Of a stretch of 64,000 bases of DNA, positions 11,207 through 21,132 are shown piece by piece. Position numbers and translations under genes: made by a program. Each line of letters begins with the position of its first letter. Position 1 is the first letter of the stretch. Source of the DNA: Caulobacteraceae bacterium (GTDB taxonomy: Bacteria; Pseudomonadota; Alphaproteobacteria; Caulobacterales; Caulobacteraceae). The stretch covers positions 2,422 to 66,421 of the forward strand of contig PLRV01000012.1 of assembly GCA_003164925.1 (NCBI GenBank). Reading direction: 5' to 3'. A model generated the notes under the pieces. It saw only the letters and a list, made by a program, of their open reading frames with translations. It ran no database searches and was not told the DNA's origin.

Positions 11207-11415
11207 TCGCTCTCGTCGAGGGCCCGCGCCTCTTCGGGCAGCATGATCGGCACCCCGTCGCGCACCGGATAGGCCAGGCGGGCCACCTTGCTGATCAGCT
11301 CGCTCCGTTCGCGGTCATAGGTCAGGGGCGCGCGGCTGACGGGGCACACCAGCACCTCCAGCAGTCGCGGATCGACCGCGGGTCTGTCGGCGGCGGAAGT
11401 GGAAGGCTCGGACAT
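11203..11415 (-). CDS. Trm112 family protein
   Basis: A small protein of the Trm112/YcaR type with [45 protein letters not shown]. In eukaryotes and archaea Trm112 activates methyltransferases; the bacterial role is not established. Only one of the zinc-ribbon cysteines (LVCP) remains, as is common in bacterial members. The preferred start is the ATG at 11415 (MSEPSTS); an in-frame TTG lies six bases upstream. It overlaps the DUF971 gene by four bases and follows the Lon-N-domain gene in the same direction. Confidence 0.85.
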   Translation of the reverse strand: MSEPSTSAADRPAVDPRLLEVLVCPVSRAPLTYDRERSELISKVARLAYPVRDGVPIMLPEEARALDESE

Positions 11416-11434
11416 GGGCAATCTTTCCGGAGGT

Positions 11435-12118
11435 CTAATGCAGGGCGGGCGGCTCGGCCCCGCCGAAGGCCCCGTCTATGCGCAGAAGGGCGAGCAGTAT
11501 CTGGCGACGTTCTTGAGGGGTGTGGGCTTCCAGCAGGGCCTGCTGCTCGGCGGCGCCGAACGGCAGGGCCATGGCCAGGCTATTGACCAGGGGCTCAATC
11601 GGGGCGGTCTGCACCATGTCCCATTCGATGCGCAGGCTGTGCAGGGCCAGGTAGCGCTTGAGCGGCGCCAGCAGTTCGTCGCGGTCATCCTCGGCCTGGG
11701 CCGGCAGGGCCAGGTCGGCCTGGAATGCGCTGAAGTCGGCGCGCACGCGGCGATAGGGGACGGCGGCTGGCAACTCCTCGCCCAGGCGGAAGCGAGCCAG
11801 GCCGGTCAAGGTGATCAGGTAGCGCCCGTCGCCGGTCTCGCTGAAGGCGGTGATCCGGCCCGCGCAGCCCACGGGCGCCAGCAAGGGACGCTCGCGCGAA
11901 TCGCTGGGGACATTGAAGAGTGCGGTCTGCACCATGCCGATGATGCGTTCGGAAGCCATGGCGTCGTCCACCATGTTGAGATAGCGCGGCTCGAAGATGT
12001 TGAGCGGGCGCGAGGCGTGCGGCAGCAAAAGGGCTCCGCTCAAGGGGAACACGGGCAGCACCTGGGGCAGGTCCTGGGCCTTGAAAATATCGCCTTCGCT
12101 CACGTGGTCCTCGCCCAT
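11435..12118 (-). CDS. Lon substrate-binding-domain protein (no protease)
   Basis: A 227-residue stand-alone LON N-terminal domain (COG2802): [61 protein letters not shown] and the C-terminal helical part [18 protein letters not shown]. There is no AAA ATPase and no Ser-Lys protease domain, so it is not Lon itself. It is probably cytoplasmic, perhaps an adaptor for unfolded substrates. It starts six bases after the stop of the thioredoxin-TPR gene, so the two form an operon, and the pairing is recurrent in alphaproteobacteria. The joint role is inferred to be protein quality control. Confidence 0.88.
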   Translation of the reverse strand: MGEDHVSEGDIFKAQDLPQVLPVFPLSGALLLPHASRPLNIFEPRYLNMVDDAMASERIIGMVQTALFNVPSDSRERPLLAPVGCAGRITAFSETGDGRYLITLTGLARFRLGEELPAAVPYRRVRADFSAFQADLALPAQAEDDRDELLAPLKRYLALHSLRIEWDMVQTAPIEPLVNSLAMALPFGAAEQQALLEAHTPQERRQILLALLRIDGAFGGAEPPALH

Positions 12119-12124
12119 GGTCGC

Positions 12125-13036
12125 CTAGGAGAACAGGATGGCGGACAGGCGGCGGCGGCCCTGCTTGGCGATATCCGATCCGGGTCCGGCCGCCTCCAGC
12201 ACGAGCAGGAGCTGTTTGCGCGCGGCCTGGTCGTTCCATTCACGGTCCTGCTGAATGATGGACAGCAGATGATCGACCGCTTCGCCCAGGCGCCCATGGC
12301 CGGCCAGGGCGGTGGCCAACTCCAGCCGCGCCTCATGGTCGGCGGGGTCGGCCGCTAGGCGCTGCTCCAGGGCGCGGGTCTCCGAGGGCGCCTCGGCCGC
12401 CAGCTTGAGCGCGGCCCGCACGCTGTCCAGCTCGGGGTCCTTGACGTCGGGCGCGGCCATCCGCACCACCTCGGCCGCTCGCTCCACGTCGCCTCCGGCC
12501 AGATAGCAGCGGGCCAGGCCGGCGATGGCCTTCACGTGGGTTGGATCGACCTGCAGGGCGGCGGCGAAGGCCTGGGCCGCTCCGCCGAGATCGCCCAGCT
12601 GGAGCGACTCTGAGGCCATGGCCAGAATGTCGTCGATCTCCGTGGGCCCTGCTGGACCGGTCAGGCGGTCAATGAAGGTCTTGATCTGGCTTTCCGGCAC
12701 CGCGCCCTGAAAGCCGTCCACCGGCTGGCCGTCGACGAAGGCATAGACCGTGGGGATCGACTGCACGCGCAGTTGCCCAGCGATCCCGGGGTTCTTATCC
12801 ACATCGATCTTGACCAGCTTGACCGCGCCCTTGGCCTCGGTCACCGCCTTTTCCAGGGCCGGACCAAGCGTGCGGCAGGGCCCGCACCATGTGGCCCAGA
12901 AATCGACGATCACCGGCTGGACGCGAGAGGCCTCGATCACGTCGGCCATGAAACTGGCGTCGGAGCCGTCCTTGATGTCGGCCGATTTGGCGTCGGTCTT
13001 GGCGCCTTTGGCGGCGCCGAGGTCTCCCTGGAGCAT
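12125..13036 (-). CDS. cnoX: Thioredoxin-TPR co-chaperone (CnoX/YbbN-like)
   Basis: A 303-residue protein with a thioredoxin domain (VIVDFWATWCGPCRTLGPALEKAV, active site WCGPC with cysteines at about 51 and 54, cis-proline region VQSIPTVYAFVDGQPV), then tetratricopeptide-like helices (LGGAAQAFAAALQVDPTHVKAI and later repeats). This is the CnoX/YbbN layout; E. coli CnoX protects substrates from chlorine stress and hands them to GroEL/DnaK. Unlike E. coli CnoX (SxxC), both active-site cysteines are kept, so redox activity is expected, as reported for Caulobacter-type CnoX. It is in an operon with the downstream Lon-N gene. Confidence 0.85.
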   Translation of the reverse strand: MLQGDLGAAKGAKTDAKSADIKDGSDASFMADVIEASRVQPVIVDFWATWCGPCRTLGPALEKAVTEAKGAVKLVKIDVDKNPGIAGQLRVQSIPTVYAFVDGQPVDGFQGAVPESQIKTFIDRLTGPAGPTEIDDILAMASESLQLGDLGGAAQAFAAALQVDPTHVKAIAGLARCYLAGGDVERAAEVVRMAAPDVKDPELDSVRAALKLAAEAPSETRALEQRLAADPADHEARLELATALAGHGRLGEAVDHLLSIIQQDREWNDQAARKQLLLVLEAAGPGSDIAKQGRRRLSAILFS

Positions 13037-13108
13037 AATGGGTCTCCGAATGGCCCTGCGTCAGACCCCAAGATGGTCCGCCGGGGGCGGCGCCGCAATG
13101 TGATCTTC

Positions 13109-13603
13109 CTAGATTTGGCCGAAATCGACGATCACGGGCTCGATGTCCAGCGTCTTCAGAAAAGCAAGGAGGCCTTGGACGCTCACCGCCGTGGTGGCGG
13201 TGTTGACCAAGGGGTGAAAGTTGACCGGGTCGCTCTCAAGCAGCGCCCGATCCAGCACCAGCCTCACCGCGCGCGCCTCATCGTTGATCATGGCGAACAC
13301 GGTGACCGATCCGGGCCTGACCCCTAACGCCTGCCACAACCGCTCGGGCGAGCCGAAGGACAGCCGCGCCGAACCGATCGAGGCCGGCAAACGCTTGAGG
13401 TCGATCCGGGTCTCGTCGCGGGCGCAAATCAGCCACAGCTGATCCTTGGCGTCCTTCAGGAACAGGTTCTTGGTATGGGCGCCGGGCAGGCCGGCCTTGA
13501 TCTGCGCGCCCTCGTTGACGCGAAACACCGCCGCGTGCCGCGTGGTGCGATGTTCGATCCCGTGGGCGTCGAGAAAGGCCAGGAGGTCGTCGGGGGTTTT
13601 CAT
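13109..13603 (-). CDS. ProX/YbaK-type prolyl-tRNA deacylase
   Basis: A 164-residue stand-alone YbaK-domain protein: [93 protein letters not shown]. Members of this ProX/PrdX branch hydrolyse Ala-tRNA(Pro) and clear prolyl-tRNA synthetase misacylation. The conserved Lys of KNLFLKD is present. The frame stays open far upstream, but only the ATG at 13603 gives the family N-terminus. Confidence 0.88.
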   Translation of the reverse strand: MKTPDDLLAFLDAHGIEHRTTRHAAVFRVNEGAQIKAGLPGAHTKNLFLKDAKDQLWLICARDETRIDLKRLPASIGSARLSFGSPERLWQALGVRPGSVTVFAMINDEARAVRLVLDRALLESDPVNFHPLVNTATTAVSVQGLLAFLKTLDIEPVIVDFGQI

Positions 13604-13783
13604 GATGAGCAGGGTTGAACCACGAGGCGCACGAAGGCCATCAAGATCGTCATCGGCAAAACACCGCAAGCCGGCCAAGGGCCAGACCAGGACGGAAGTC
13701 TTCCTACGCGGGTCCAAACTCGGCTGGCGCCGCCGCGCGCCGCCGGATAGGAATTTTGCACAATTTCTCGTCGAAGGCCGCCG

Positions 13784-14530
13784 ATGCTCGAACTGGAATG
13801 CTTCCCCACCGCCGCCCGCCCGCCTGAACTCGTGCCGGGCCGGCCCCAGCGCGCGTGGATGGACAGGTTCCACGAGCGCCACCCCTATCGCTGTCTGCCG
13901 CTGACCATGGCCAACACCACCGGCTGGGAGCTGCTGTGTCCCATGGCCTTCACCGCGGAATGGAACGGCGGCAAAAACCAGCGGGACATCACCTTCACCC
14001 CCGACTATCCGCACCCGGACTTCGATGACTTCATCAAGTCGCATTTTTCCGAGGGCGTGCTCACCTTCCATCCGGGCTATCTGTTCCGCACGCCCAATCG
14101 CTGGTCCATGTGGGTGTCGGGACCGCCTAACCACATCAAGGACGGCATCCAGCCCCTCACCGCCCTGGTGGAGACCGACTGGCTGCCCTTCCCCTTCACC
14201 ATGAACTGGATCTTCACTCGGCCGGGCCGCATCCGGTTCGAGAAGAAGGAGCCCTTCTGCTTCATCACCCTGATGCAGGATAAGCAACTGGAGGAATTCA
14301 ACGTCGTGCAGCGCTCGCTGGAGGGCAACAAGGCGCTGAAGGACCAGTACGAAGCCTGGACCGCCCGGCGGACGGAATTCAACAAGAGCCTGCGCAACCG
14401 CGACCCGGAAGCCATTCGCGAGGCCTGGCAGCGCTTCTACTTCCGCGGCGAGGTGCCCGACGATACCGGACCCGCGCCCGCCGAACACGTGAACAAGCGC
14501 CGCCTGAAGGCCCTGCGCCTAGGCCTCTAG
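13784..14530 (+). CDS. DUF6065 family protein
   Basis: A 248-residue protein with the features of DUF6065: [18 protein letters not shown] near the start, [44 protein letters not shown], and a C-terminal basic end [12 protein letters not shown]. No catalytic motif is evident. The family is found in Caulobacter, sphingomonads and myxobacteria without assigned function. It has no signal peptide or membrane segment, so it is probably cytoplasmic. It stands alone, followed by tRNA-Gly. Confidence 0.8.
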   Translation: MLELECFPTAARPPELVPGRPQRAWMDRFHERHPYRCLPLTMANTTGWELLCPMAFTAEWNGGKNQRDITFTPDYPHPDFDDFIKSHFSEGVLTFHPGYLFRTPNRWSMWVSGPPNHIKDGIQPLTALVETDWLPFPFTMNWIFTRPGRIRFEKKEPFCFITLMQDKQLEEFNVVQRSLEGNKALKDQYEAWTARRTEFNKSLRNRDPEAIREAWQRFYFRGEVPDDTGPAPAEHVNKRRLKALRLGL

Positions 14531-14652
14531 GCTGGGGGGGTTAAGGCCGGCGCCAGGCCCTCTCCAGCCCCTTGCCAAGCGCGGGACCCTCTGCCATAAG
14601 CCCCTCCTCTTTTGAGGGACCCTCGCTTGAGTTTGTAAACGGGGTCCGGAGC

Positions 14653-14727
14653 GCGGGCGTAGCTCAGTGGTAGAGCACAACCTTGCCAAGGTTGGGGTCG
14701 AGAGTTCGAATCTCTTCGCCCGCTCCA
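14653..14727 (+). tRNA. tRNA-Gly (anticodon GCC)
   Basis: The acceptor stem GCGGGCG pairs with CGCCCGC (14717-14723). The D-loop region reads AGCTCAGTGGTAGAGC. The anticodon stem is CAACC/GGTTG with loop TTGCCAA, giving anticodon GCC at 14685-14687. The T-arm is GAGAG-TTCGAAT-CTCTT. The discriminator T is followed by an encoded CCA. All four arms fold normally. The DNA after it looks accessory, which fits the use of tRNA genes as integration sites, but no repeat of the tRNA 3' end was found downstream. Confidence 0.97.
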
Positions 14728-14761
14728 GTTTTCCCGCAACAAAATCAAATAGCTAGAAACG

Positions 14762-14775
14762 CCCCTTCGGGGCTG
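14762..14775 (+). terminator. Small hairpin after tRNA-Gly
   Basis: GCCCC-TTC-GGGGC, 35 bases past the tRNA CCA end. There is no T-run, so termination at this point is only a guess. The rest of 14776-15014 shows no gene I can support. Confidence 0.25.
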
Positions 14776-15014
14776 GATACAGTTACAGGGCAGATTTATT
14801 CGCCGATGTAACGTCTTTGTCCGCCCCTGGAAACGCACGGCCGGATACCGCAGAGCGCATTCGGCGGCCTTTCACTGACCGCAGGCGCCCAGTTTCCGAT
14901 GTTCCAGCCACACGCAGGTATCTAAGCGCGCAACGCCCGGTTTTGAGGTCGACCAAATCAACGTCGGCGCCAATACCTGCCCAAGTGGGTGGTCAAGCGC
15001 GCTCGCGAGCTAGG

Positions 15015-15350
15015 CTATCGCCCGCCGACTTGGGGCGCATGAGACGATCGTCGGTGATGCCCCGACGCCGGAGCTGGGTATCCTGTGCCGATGGAAAGTT
15101 GAACGTGCCGCGCGGGCGGTTTGGCGAAAAGATCAGGGCGTTCCAGCGCCAATCTCAGGAGGTTGGCCATCCCTTCGGACGGGACGGCCTTGGCCGTCTC
15201 GTATTTGTAGAACGCCGTGGGGCCGCCGCCGAAGACCTTGCCGGCTTGGCGCTGTGACACGCCGACTGCCTCCCGCGCGCCATGACCTCGTGCAGAGCCG
15301 CGCCGGCATAGCCGTTTTCCGACCCTTCAAGAACCCCCTCGTCACCATCG
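15015..15350 (-). pseudogene. Decayed MqsA-type antitoxin (HTH remnant)
   Basis: The C-terminal part MSQRQAGKVFGGGPTAF..., KYETAKAVPSEGMANLLRLA, LERPDLF is a good match to the Xre-type helix-turn-helix half of MqsA-family antitoxins. The first half of the family, a CxxC zinc ribbon and a linker, is absent. Immediately upstream only an unrelated-looking stretch (GYAGAALHEVMARGRQSA) is open in another frame. This suggests a deletion plus frameshift. No toxin gene is next to it. It lies between tRNA-Gly and the LysR gene, at the edge of the accessory segment. Confidence 0.55.
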
Positions 15351-15397
15351 CTGCTATCGCTATCCAGTTGCGATAATGGCCAAATCCCCACTACGTC

Positions 15398-16282
15398 CTA
15401 TAGGTTGGCGCCCATCTGGCGGCGGGCGGCCGCCACAAAAGCATGGATATTCGGCGTATCCCGCCGGCCGCTCTGAAACAGCAGATAAACGGGTAGGGGC
15501 GGGGATGCCTCCTGCGTCAACACGGGCTGGAGTCGGCCATCCGCGAGGTGCTCGCCAACCTGGTAGGAGAGAGTGCGGACGATGCCGAGGCCGGCCGTGG
15601 CGGCGGCGATGGCGGCATCCACGCTGTTCAGCGTCAGCCGCGGAGTCATCGCGAGGAGGTGCCGTTCGTACGGGAGCCGCCAAGTGGGTTGAGCGCCGGT
15701 CTCGTTCTCGATGGCGATCAAATCGTGGCCCGCCAGCTGGGCGAGGGACCGTGGCTCGCCATGGACGTGAAGGTAGCTCGGGCTAGCGCTGAACACGAGC
15801 CTCACCTCGCCGATCCTGACCATTTGCAGCGCGCTGTCGGGCGGCGCGCCGATGCGAATGGCGATGTCGAAGCCTTCCTCCACCAGGTGCCCCACCCGGT
15901 CTATCAAAAGCAGGCGGACGCGGAAGTCGGGATAAGCCCGCAGCAGGCTTTCCACCACGGGCAGCACGTGCAGGCGTCCAAACATCACTGGTGCGGTCAC
16001 CGTCAGCGTGCCGCGCGGCTCTTGCCCGCCCCCGACGGCCTCAAAGGCCTCATCCAGATCGGCCAAGGCTGCACGGGCCCGCGCCAGAAACGCCGCTCCG
16101 TCTTCGGACAGACGCACGGTCCGCGTCGTCCGGATCAGGAGCGGCGCGCCGACTTCCTTTTCCAGAGCGGCGATGGCTCGGGTGACATTGGTCGGGGACA
16201 AGCCGAGCCGCCGCCCCGCCTCGGCGAAGCTTGCGTGGTCGGCGACGGCGATGAAGGTCCGAAGCGCGCGCAAGCGGTCCAT
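15398..16282 (-). CDS. LysR-family transcriptional regulator
   Basis: A 294-residue LysR protein. The N-terminal winged helix is RALRTFIAVADHASFAEAGR, LGLSPTNVTRAIAALEKEVG, LLIRTTRTVRLSEDG. The effector domain follows with GTLTVTAPVMFGRLHVLP, EEGFDIAIRIG, SASPSYLHVHGEPRSLAQLAGHDLI and GLGIVRTLSYQV. This is the subgroup (with YafC- and DmlR-type members) that often sits beside an oxidoreductase or glutathione transferase. It is divergent from the GST gene, so it probably controls that gene and itself through the shared gap. The inducer is unknown. Confidence 0.93.
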   Translation of the reverse strand: MDRLRALRTFIAVADHASFAEAGRRLGLSPTNVTRAIAALEKEVGAPLLIRTTRTVRLSEDGAAFLARARAALADLDEAFEAVGGGQEPRGTLTVTAPVMFGRLHVLPVVESLLRAYPDFRVRLLLIDRVGHLVEEGFDIAIRIGAPPDSALQMVRIGEVRLVFSASPSYLHVHGEPRSLAQLAGHDLIAIENETGAQPTWRLPYERHLLAMTPRLTLNSVDAAIAAATAGLGIVRTLSYQVGEHLADGRLQPVLTQEASPPLPVYLLFQSGRRDTPNIHAFVAAARRQMGANL

Positions 16283-16290
16283 ATCGTTGG

Positions 16291-16345
16291 GATTATCATT
16301 GCCAGCCGCAATAATGAAGTGCCGCTAGGGCTGATTATCATCGCC
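16291..16345. promoter_or_regulatory. Direct repeat in the LysR/GST divergent gap
   Basis: GATTATCATTGCC (16291-16303) and GATTATCATCGCC (16333-16345) differ at one base and are 42 bases apart, four helical turns. The first copy continues into GCAATAATGA, giving a partial inverted repeat. Both lie between the two starts, where a LysR tetramer would be expected to bind. Inferred operator. Confidence 0.4.
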
Positions 16346-16400
16346 GGCTTTTGGTGACAGATAAGTGCGCTTCGCCACCCGCTCGCCGAACGGAGCCCAC

Positions 16401-17015
16401 ATGAAGCTTTACCATCACCCCCTTTCTGGCCACGCGCACCGCGCGCATCTGTTCTTGGCGCTCTCGGGCTTAGACTACGCGTTGATCGAGGTCGATTTGG
16501 CGGGTGGGGCCCACAAGCGCCCTGAGTTTCTGGCCTTGAACGCCTTCGGCGAGATCCCTGTGCTGGACGATGATGGGACCATCGTTGCCGATTCCAACGC
16601 CATCCTGGTCTATGTCGCGCGGAAGATCGGACCGTCAGCTTGGTTGCCGGTCGATCCGATTGCGGAGGCGGAGGTCCAGCGCTGGCTTTCAGTCGCCGCT
16701 GGCAAGATCGCCTACGGCGCCGGTGCTGCGCGTCTGGTCACGGTTTTCAACGCCCCCTTCGATGCGGCCGAGGTGATCCGGCGGGCGCATGACACGCTGG
16801 CGGTCATCGAACAGATGCTCGAACGCCGCCGCTGGATCGCGGGAACGGCCGATCCGACCATCGCCGACGTTGCGCTCTACAGCTACATCGAGCGCTCGCC
16901 CGAAGGGAACGTCGACACTTCGGGATATCTAGAAATCGCCGCCTGGCTTCGCCGCATCGAGGCTTTGCCCCGCATTGTGGCCTTCCGCCGCACCCCGGTA
17001 GGACTGGAAGCCTGA
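16401..17015 (+). CDS. Glutathione S-transferase family protein
   Basis: A 204-residue GST: thioredoxin-fold N-domain [37 protein letters not shown] with the cis-Pro and [13 protein letters not shown] glutathione-binding segment, then an all-helical C-domain ending [40 protein letters not shown]. The likely role is glutathione conjugation or a peroxidase in detoxification; substrate unknown. The ATG at 16401 is preceded by CGGAG and gives the family N-terminus, whereas the frame is open from 16365. It is divergent from its probable LysR regulator and converges on the serine hydrolase. Confidence 0.9.
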   Translation: MKLYHHPLSGHAHRAHLFLALSGLDYALIEVDLAGGAHKRPEFLALNAFGEIPVLDDDGTIVADSNAILVYVARKIGPSAWLPVDPIAEAEVQRWLSVAAGKIAYGAGAARLVTVFNAPFDAAEVIRRAHDTLAVIEQMLERRRWIAGTADPTIADVALYSYIERSPEGNVDTSGYLEIAAWLRRIEALPRIVAFRRTPVGLEA

Positions 17016-17151
17016 TGGCGCCCATCCTCGCGGCGGCGGGTCGCCTCCCCCACGCTCGCCTCGACACCGGCGGGCCGACGACCGTGCGGCGTAAGCAGGC
17101 AGTGCGGATGTACCGTGAGGACCGAGCGCAAATGGCTGGAGACGGCCGGAA

Positions 17152-18087
17152 CTAACGAACGGCCCATTTCTGTCGCACAAACGAACAAGCCGCGAATATC
17201 GCGCTCGGACGGGCACAAATCTGCGGCAGTTCTGATTGGCGTAGCAAGCTGAGGGCGTGTTCGCCCGTGTCCAGGCTGGATGCTGAAGCAGCCCATACCG
17301 CTGCCGCCTTCGAGCCTTGCGCCAATACCGCGATTTTGCTGCCTGGACCTTCACCCAGGTGACCAATGGGGCGGTCCAAAGGATTGTCCGTCCAGAGCAT
17401 GAGCCCGAGTCCATAGGCCGCGTCGGCGTGGGCGTTGGCATGCTCGGGAAGCCGCCGCCCCTTCAGCATCTCCGAAAATGTGGCCGGGTTGAGCAGATGG
17501 CCATCCAGCAAGTTGCTCAGCAGCCGCGCGGCGTCGGCGACCGTGCCGACGACGAGGCCATGGAAAACCCAGCCTGGATGATAGCCCCTGACGTCTCCCA
17601 TCTGCACGTCGTCGAGGTCCGCCAATGTCCTCGCCAGACGCGCTGTCGTCAGATCGCACGGCTCAAATACCAGCTGTTCCAGCGCAACCTTGAGCGGTAA
17701 GCCCGTGGTCCTTTCGACGAGTTGCGCGATCTTGAGGTAGCCGACATTCGAATAGGCCCAATCCCGTCCGGGCTCATACCGCAACCGGTCGGCATCGACG
17801 GCGGCAAGCAGCCGTTCGATCGGCCACGGCGCCTTATTGGCCGCCACATCCCGGTGGTATTTGGATAGGGCCCCATAATCCGCAAGCCCCGCCTCATGGC
17901 GCAGAAGTTGACGGAGGTTGTAGCGCACGCCGTCTAGCGGCTCATCCAAGTTCAGCTGGCCGTTGTCCACCAGGCGAAGCACCGCGATCGCGATTACGGT
18001 CTTTGTAAAACTCCACCAAGGCAAGGGATCGGTGATCCCCGAAAGCGTGAGTGCGCCTGCCTCGCTGATGACGGCGACCGCTTCCAT
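17152..18087 (-). CDS. Serine hydrolase, class C beta-lactamase fold
   Basis: A 311-residue protein of the beta-lactamase/D-aminopeptidase/esterase family. The nucleophile motif SxxK is SFTK, early in the protein (WWSFTKTVIAIAVLRLVDNG). The YxN motif is YSNVGYLKIAQLVERTTGLP, and LRQLLRHEAGLADYG is also typical. The third motif (KTG or HxG) is only loosely represented by GHLGEGPGS. There is no signal peptide, so it is probably cytoplasmic, unlike true lactamases. It begins 13 bases after the stop of the MarR-pentapeptide-VOC gene and is likely its operon partner. Substrate unknown. Confidence 0.85.
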   Translation of the reverse strand: MEAVAVISEAGALTLSGITDPLPWWSFTKTVIAIAVLRLVDNGQLNLDEPLDGVRYNLRQLLRHEAGLADYGALSKYHRDVAANKAPWPIERLLAAVDADRLRYEPGRDWAYSNVGYLKIAQLVERTTGLPLKVALEQLVFEPCDLTTARLARTLADLDDVQMGDVRGYHPGWVFHGLVVGTVADAARLLSNLLDGHLLNPATFSEMLKGRRLPEHANAHADAAYGLGLMLWTDNPLDRPIGHLGEGPGSKIAVLAQGSKAAAVWAASASSLDTGEHALSLLRQSELPQICARPSAIFAACSFVRQKWAVR

Positions 18088-18100
18088 GCAAGAATCGTCA

Positions 18101-19249
18101 CTAATCGGCGCCCGAACCTGCCCGACGCTGGGCGATGTGCCACAGGACCCCGGCGGGGTCGACGAGATACCCAACGCGTAAACCCCACGGCTGAATGGCC
18201 GGCGGCTTGGGCGCCGGGATTCCGAATGATGTCGTCAAATCCAGTGTCTCGATACGCTTCCACCATGCGTCGAGATCATCGACCATCAGCTGCATCATGC
18301 AGTTTTCGGCCCAATCCTTTTGATAATGGCGCGTCAAAATAACGGCCGTGGCGCCGATGCTGAAAATGGCGACGTCGCTATCGAGCAGCTTCGTGAAGCC
18401 GATCGCTTCATAGAACGCCTTGCTTGTGCCGAATTCCTTCGACGGCAGGAAAGCGCGCGCAGATTCATTGCCGCTGGGGATCGTTTTATCGACTGCACTC
18501 TGGCTGCCGTCGCCGCTGGCGTCGGCCGATGCCGCGCCGGCTTCGTGATCCCTGATCAGCGCCTGCACATCATGCCCGCAAATCGTCAGACCGGTGATAT
18601 TGGCGTCGTCGATCGAGACGCCGGTCATGTTCACGTTCTGGAACTTTGCGCTCTGCAGAGCGACATCCACAAAGCGCGCTTCCGACAAGTCGACATCCTC
18701 GAACAGGGTCCCTGACATCGCGCGCCTCCTGAATGCCGCGCCTTTAGGAGGTTGGTCCGTAAACCGCCCATTTTCGCTCATGAATTTCTCCCCGGCTGCG
18801 GAGCGCCGTCCCAGGTCGATCAGAGCCGCAAGCGCACGGCGCGAGCGCTCCAGATCCGCCTCGCCAATCACTGCCAACAATGCGGCGTCAATGGCCGTTC
18901 GCGCGGCCATTTGCGTCTTCGCCGCAGCGCGGCCGCGCTCTGTAAGCGTCACAATGAGTTGGCGGCGATCGCTCTCATCCGGCGTGCGCTGGACATATCC
19001 ACGCGTCACGAGCGTATCAACGAGCTGGCCCGCTCCCTGTTTGGTGATGCCCAGGTCCCTCACGAGCTGTCCGATCGGAACGCCGGCTCTACCAAGAGCA
19101 AGGCTGCCGATGACATAGAGCCCGCTCGCCGGAATATCATCATATCCCTCGCGAACGAGCTCGGCTCGCATCGCATCACCATAGGTCCGGCGGGCGTGGC
19201 GAAGCAGGACGGGCATCGAAACGTTCTGATACCAAGGCTCATCAGTCAT
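18101..19249 (-). CDS. MarR regulator fused to pentapeptide-repeat and VOC domains
   Basis: One uninterrupted 382-residue frame with three parts. Residues 1-150 are a MarR winged helix (GVPIGQLVRDLGITKQGAGQ, VTRGYVQRTPDESDRRQLIV, TLTERGRAA). Residues about 175-240 are pentapeptide repeats (GTLFEDVDLSEARFVDVALQ, SAKFQNVNMTGVSIDDANIT). Residues about 262-380 are a VOC/glyoxalase-type fold (PSKEFGTSKAFYEAIGF, VILTRHYQKDW, VDDLDAWWKRIE, GYLVDPAGVLWHIAQ). Each part is recognisable alone; the combination is unusual. An internal ATG at 18781 (MSENGRFTD) could start a separate pentapeptide-VOC protein. Twin palindromes directly upstream look like autoregulatory MarR operators. The serine hydrolase gene follows by 13 bases. 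Confidence 0.85.
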   Translation of the reverse strand: MTDEPWYQNVSMPVLLRHARRTYGDAMRAELVREGYDDIPASGLYVIGSLALGRAGVPIGQLVRDLGITKQGAGQLVDTLVTRGYVQRTPDESDRRQLIVTLTERGRAAAKTQMAARTAIDAALLAVIGEADLERSRRALAALIDLGRRSAAGEKFMSENGRFTDQPPKGAAFRRRAMSGTLFEDVDLSEARFVDVALQSAKFQNVNMTGVSIDDANITGLTICGHDVQALIRDHEAGAASADASGDGSQSAVDKTIPSGNESARAFLPSKEFGTSKAFYEAIGFTKLLDSDVAIFSIGATAVILTRHYQKDWAENCMMQLMVDDLDAWWKRIETLDLTTSFGIPAPKPPAIQPWGLRVGYLVDPAGVLWHIAQRRAGSGAD

Positions 19250-19280
19250 GGGTCGTCCATGGCAGGCGCCATGATATTAG

Positions 19281-19310
19281 TCAACTAAATTGATGATCAA
19301 CTTTATTGAT
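19281..19310. promoter_or_regulatory. Twin MarR-type operators
   Basis: TCAACTAAATTGA (19281-19293) and ATCAACTTTATTGAT (19296-19310) are tandem palindromes sharing TCAAC-NNN-TTGA. They lie 31-61 bases before the MarR fusion start, in AT-rich DNA that contrasts with the surroundings. The position and symmetry fit autorepression by the encoded MarR domain. Confidence 0.55.
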
Positions 19311-19404
19311 GAAGCTGCCGGCTTCTGCCGCGCCCGGAACAGTCGATAAGGCGCCAACCACTTAGACGTGGGAAAGCCGAGAATGGCCGTCCCCTTCCCC
19401 AAGC

Positions 19405-19536
19405 TCAGGCGGCCTGGGTAGCGGCCTCCCACGCTTGGCGAGCTTGGGCCCGCAAGGTGCGAAGGCCGGGCTGGGAGATCAGATGGGGCCGGAGAGTGAC
19501 GGTGTTGTAGATCGCGGCGTGAGAGGAAGGAAAACG
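19405..19536 (-). pseudogene. IS6-type transposase C-terminal remnant
   Basis: The last 43 codons of a 77-codon frame read RFPSSHAAIYNTVTLRPHLI, SQPGLRTLRAQARQAWEAAT, matching the C-terminal end of IS6-family DDE transposases (the 'HAAxxNxFNxQRHLxSRxxLRxFRA' region). The N-terminal 34 residues of the frame are unrelated and the catalytic DDE core is gone, so this is debris. It marks the right edge of the accessory segment that begins after tRNA-Gly. The 19537-19694 stretch holds nothing else I can name. Confidence 0.5.
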
Positions 19537-19694
19537 TTGGGCCGACGCGCTTTTCTTTGCTCCCTTCGGGGCGGGGTTGTCTTTTAAGCCCCGCTTCCGG
19601 TTGACCTGACGGTCGCCATAACTAGTGTGCGCTCGCAAAAGCCGTCCCCTTAGGGGAAGCGCGGCATTTCGGCATGCAAGCGAAGGTCCCGTTC

Positions 19695-21092
<1,398 letters not shown>

Positions 21093-21132
21093 ACGAAAAG
21101 TTACCTATGAAGCTAAATCCGAGGTTCGCGCC

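Noticed and set aside
13604-14488. Long upstream extension of the ProX-type frame on the minus strand
   Set aside because: It is antisense to the well-supported DUF6065 gene and carries no family sequence; the ATG at 13603 gives the correct N-terminus.
14776-15014. Weak coding-like stretch (KWVVKRARELGYRPPTWGA) on the plus strand
   Set aside because: No start, short, and no convincing family; could be chance or decayed integrase but cannot be supported.
19537-19694. Search for a copy of the tRNA-Gly 3' end as attR
   Set aside because: No repeat of GAGTTCGAATCTCTTCGC found between the tRNA gene and lpdA.
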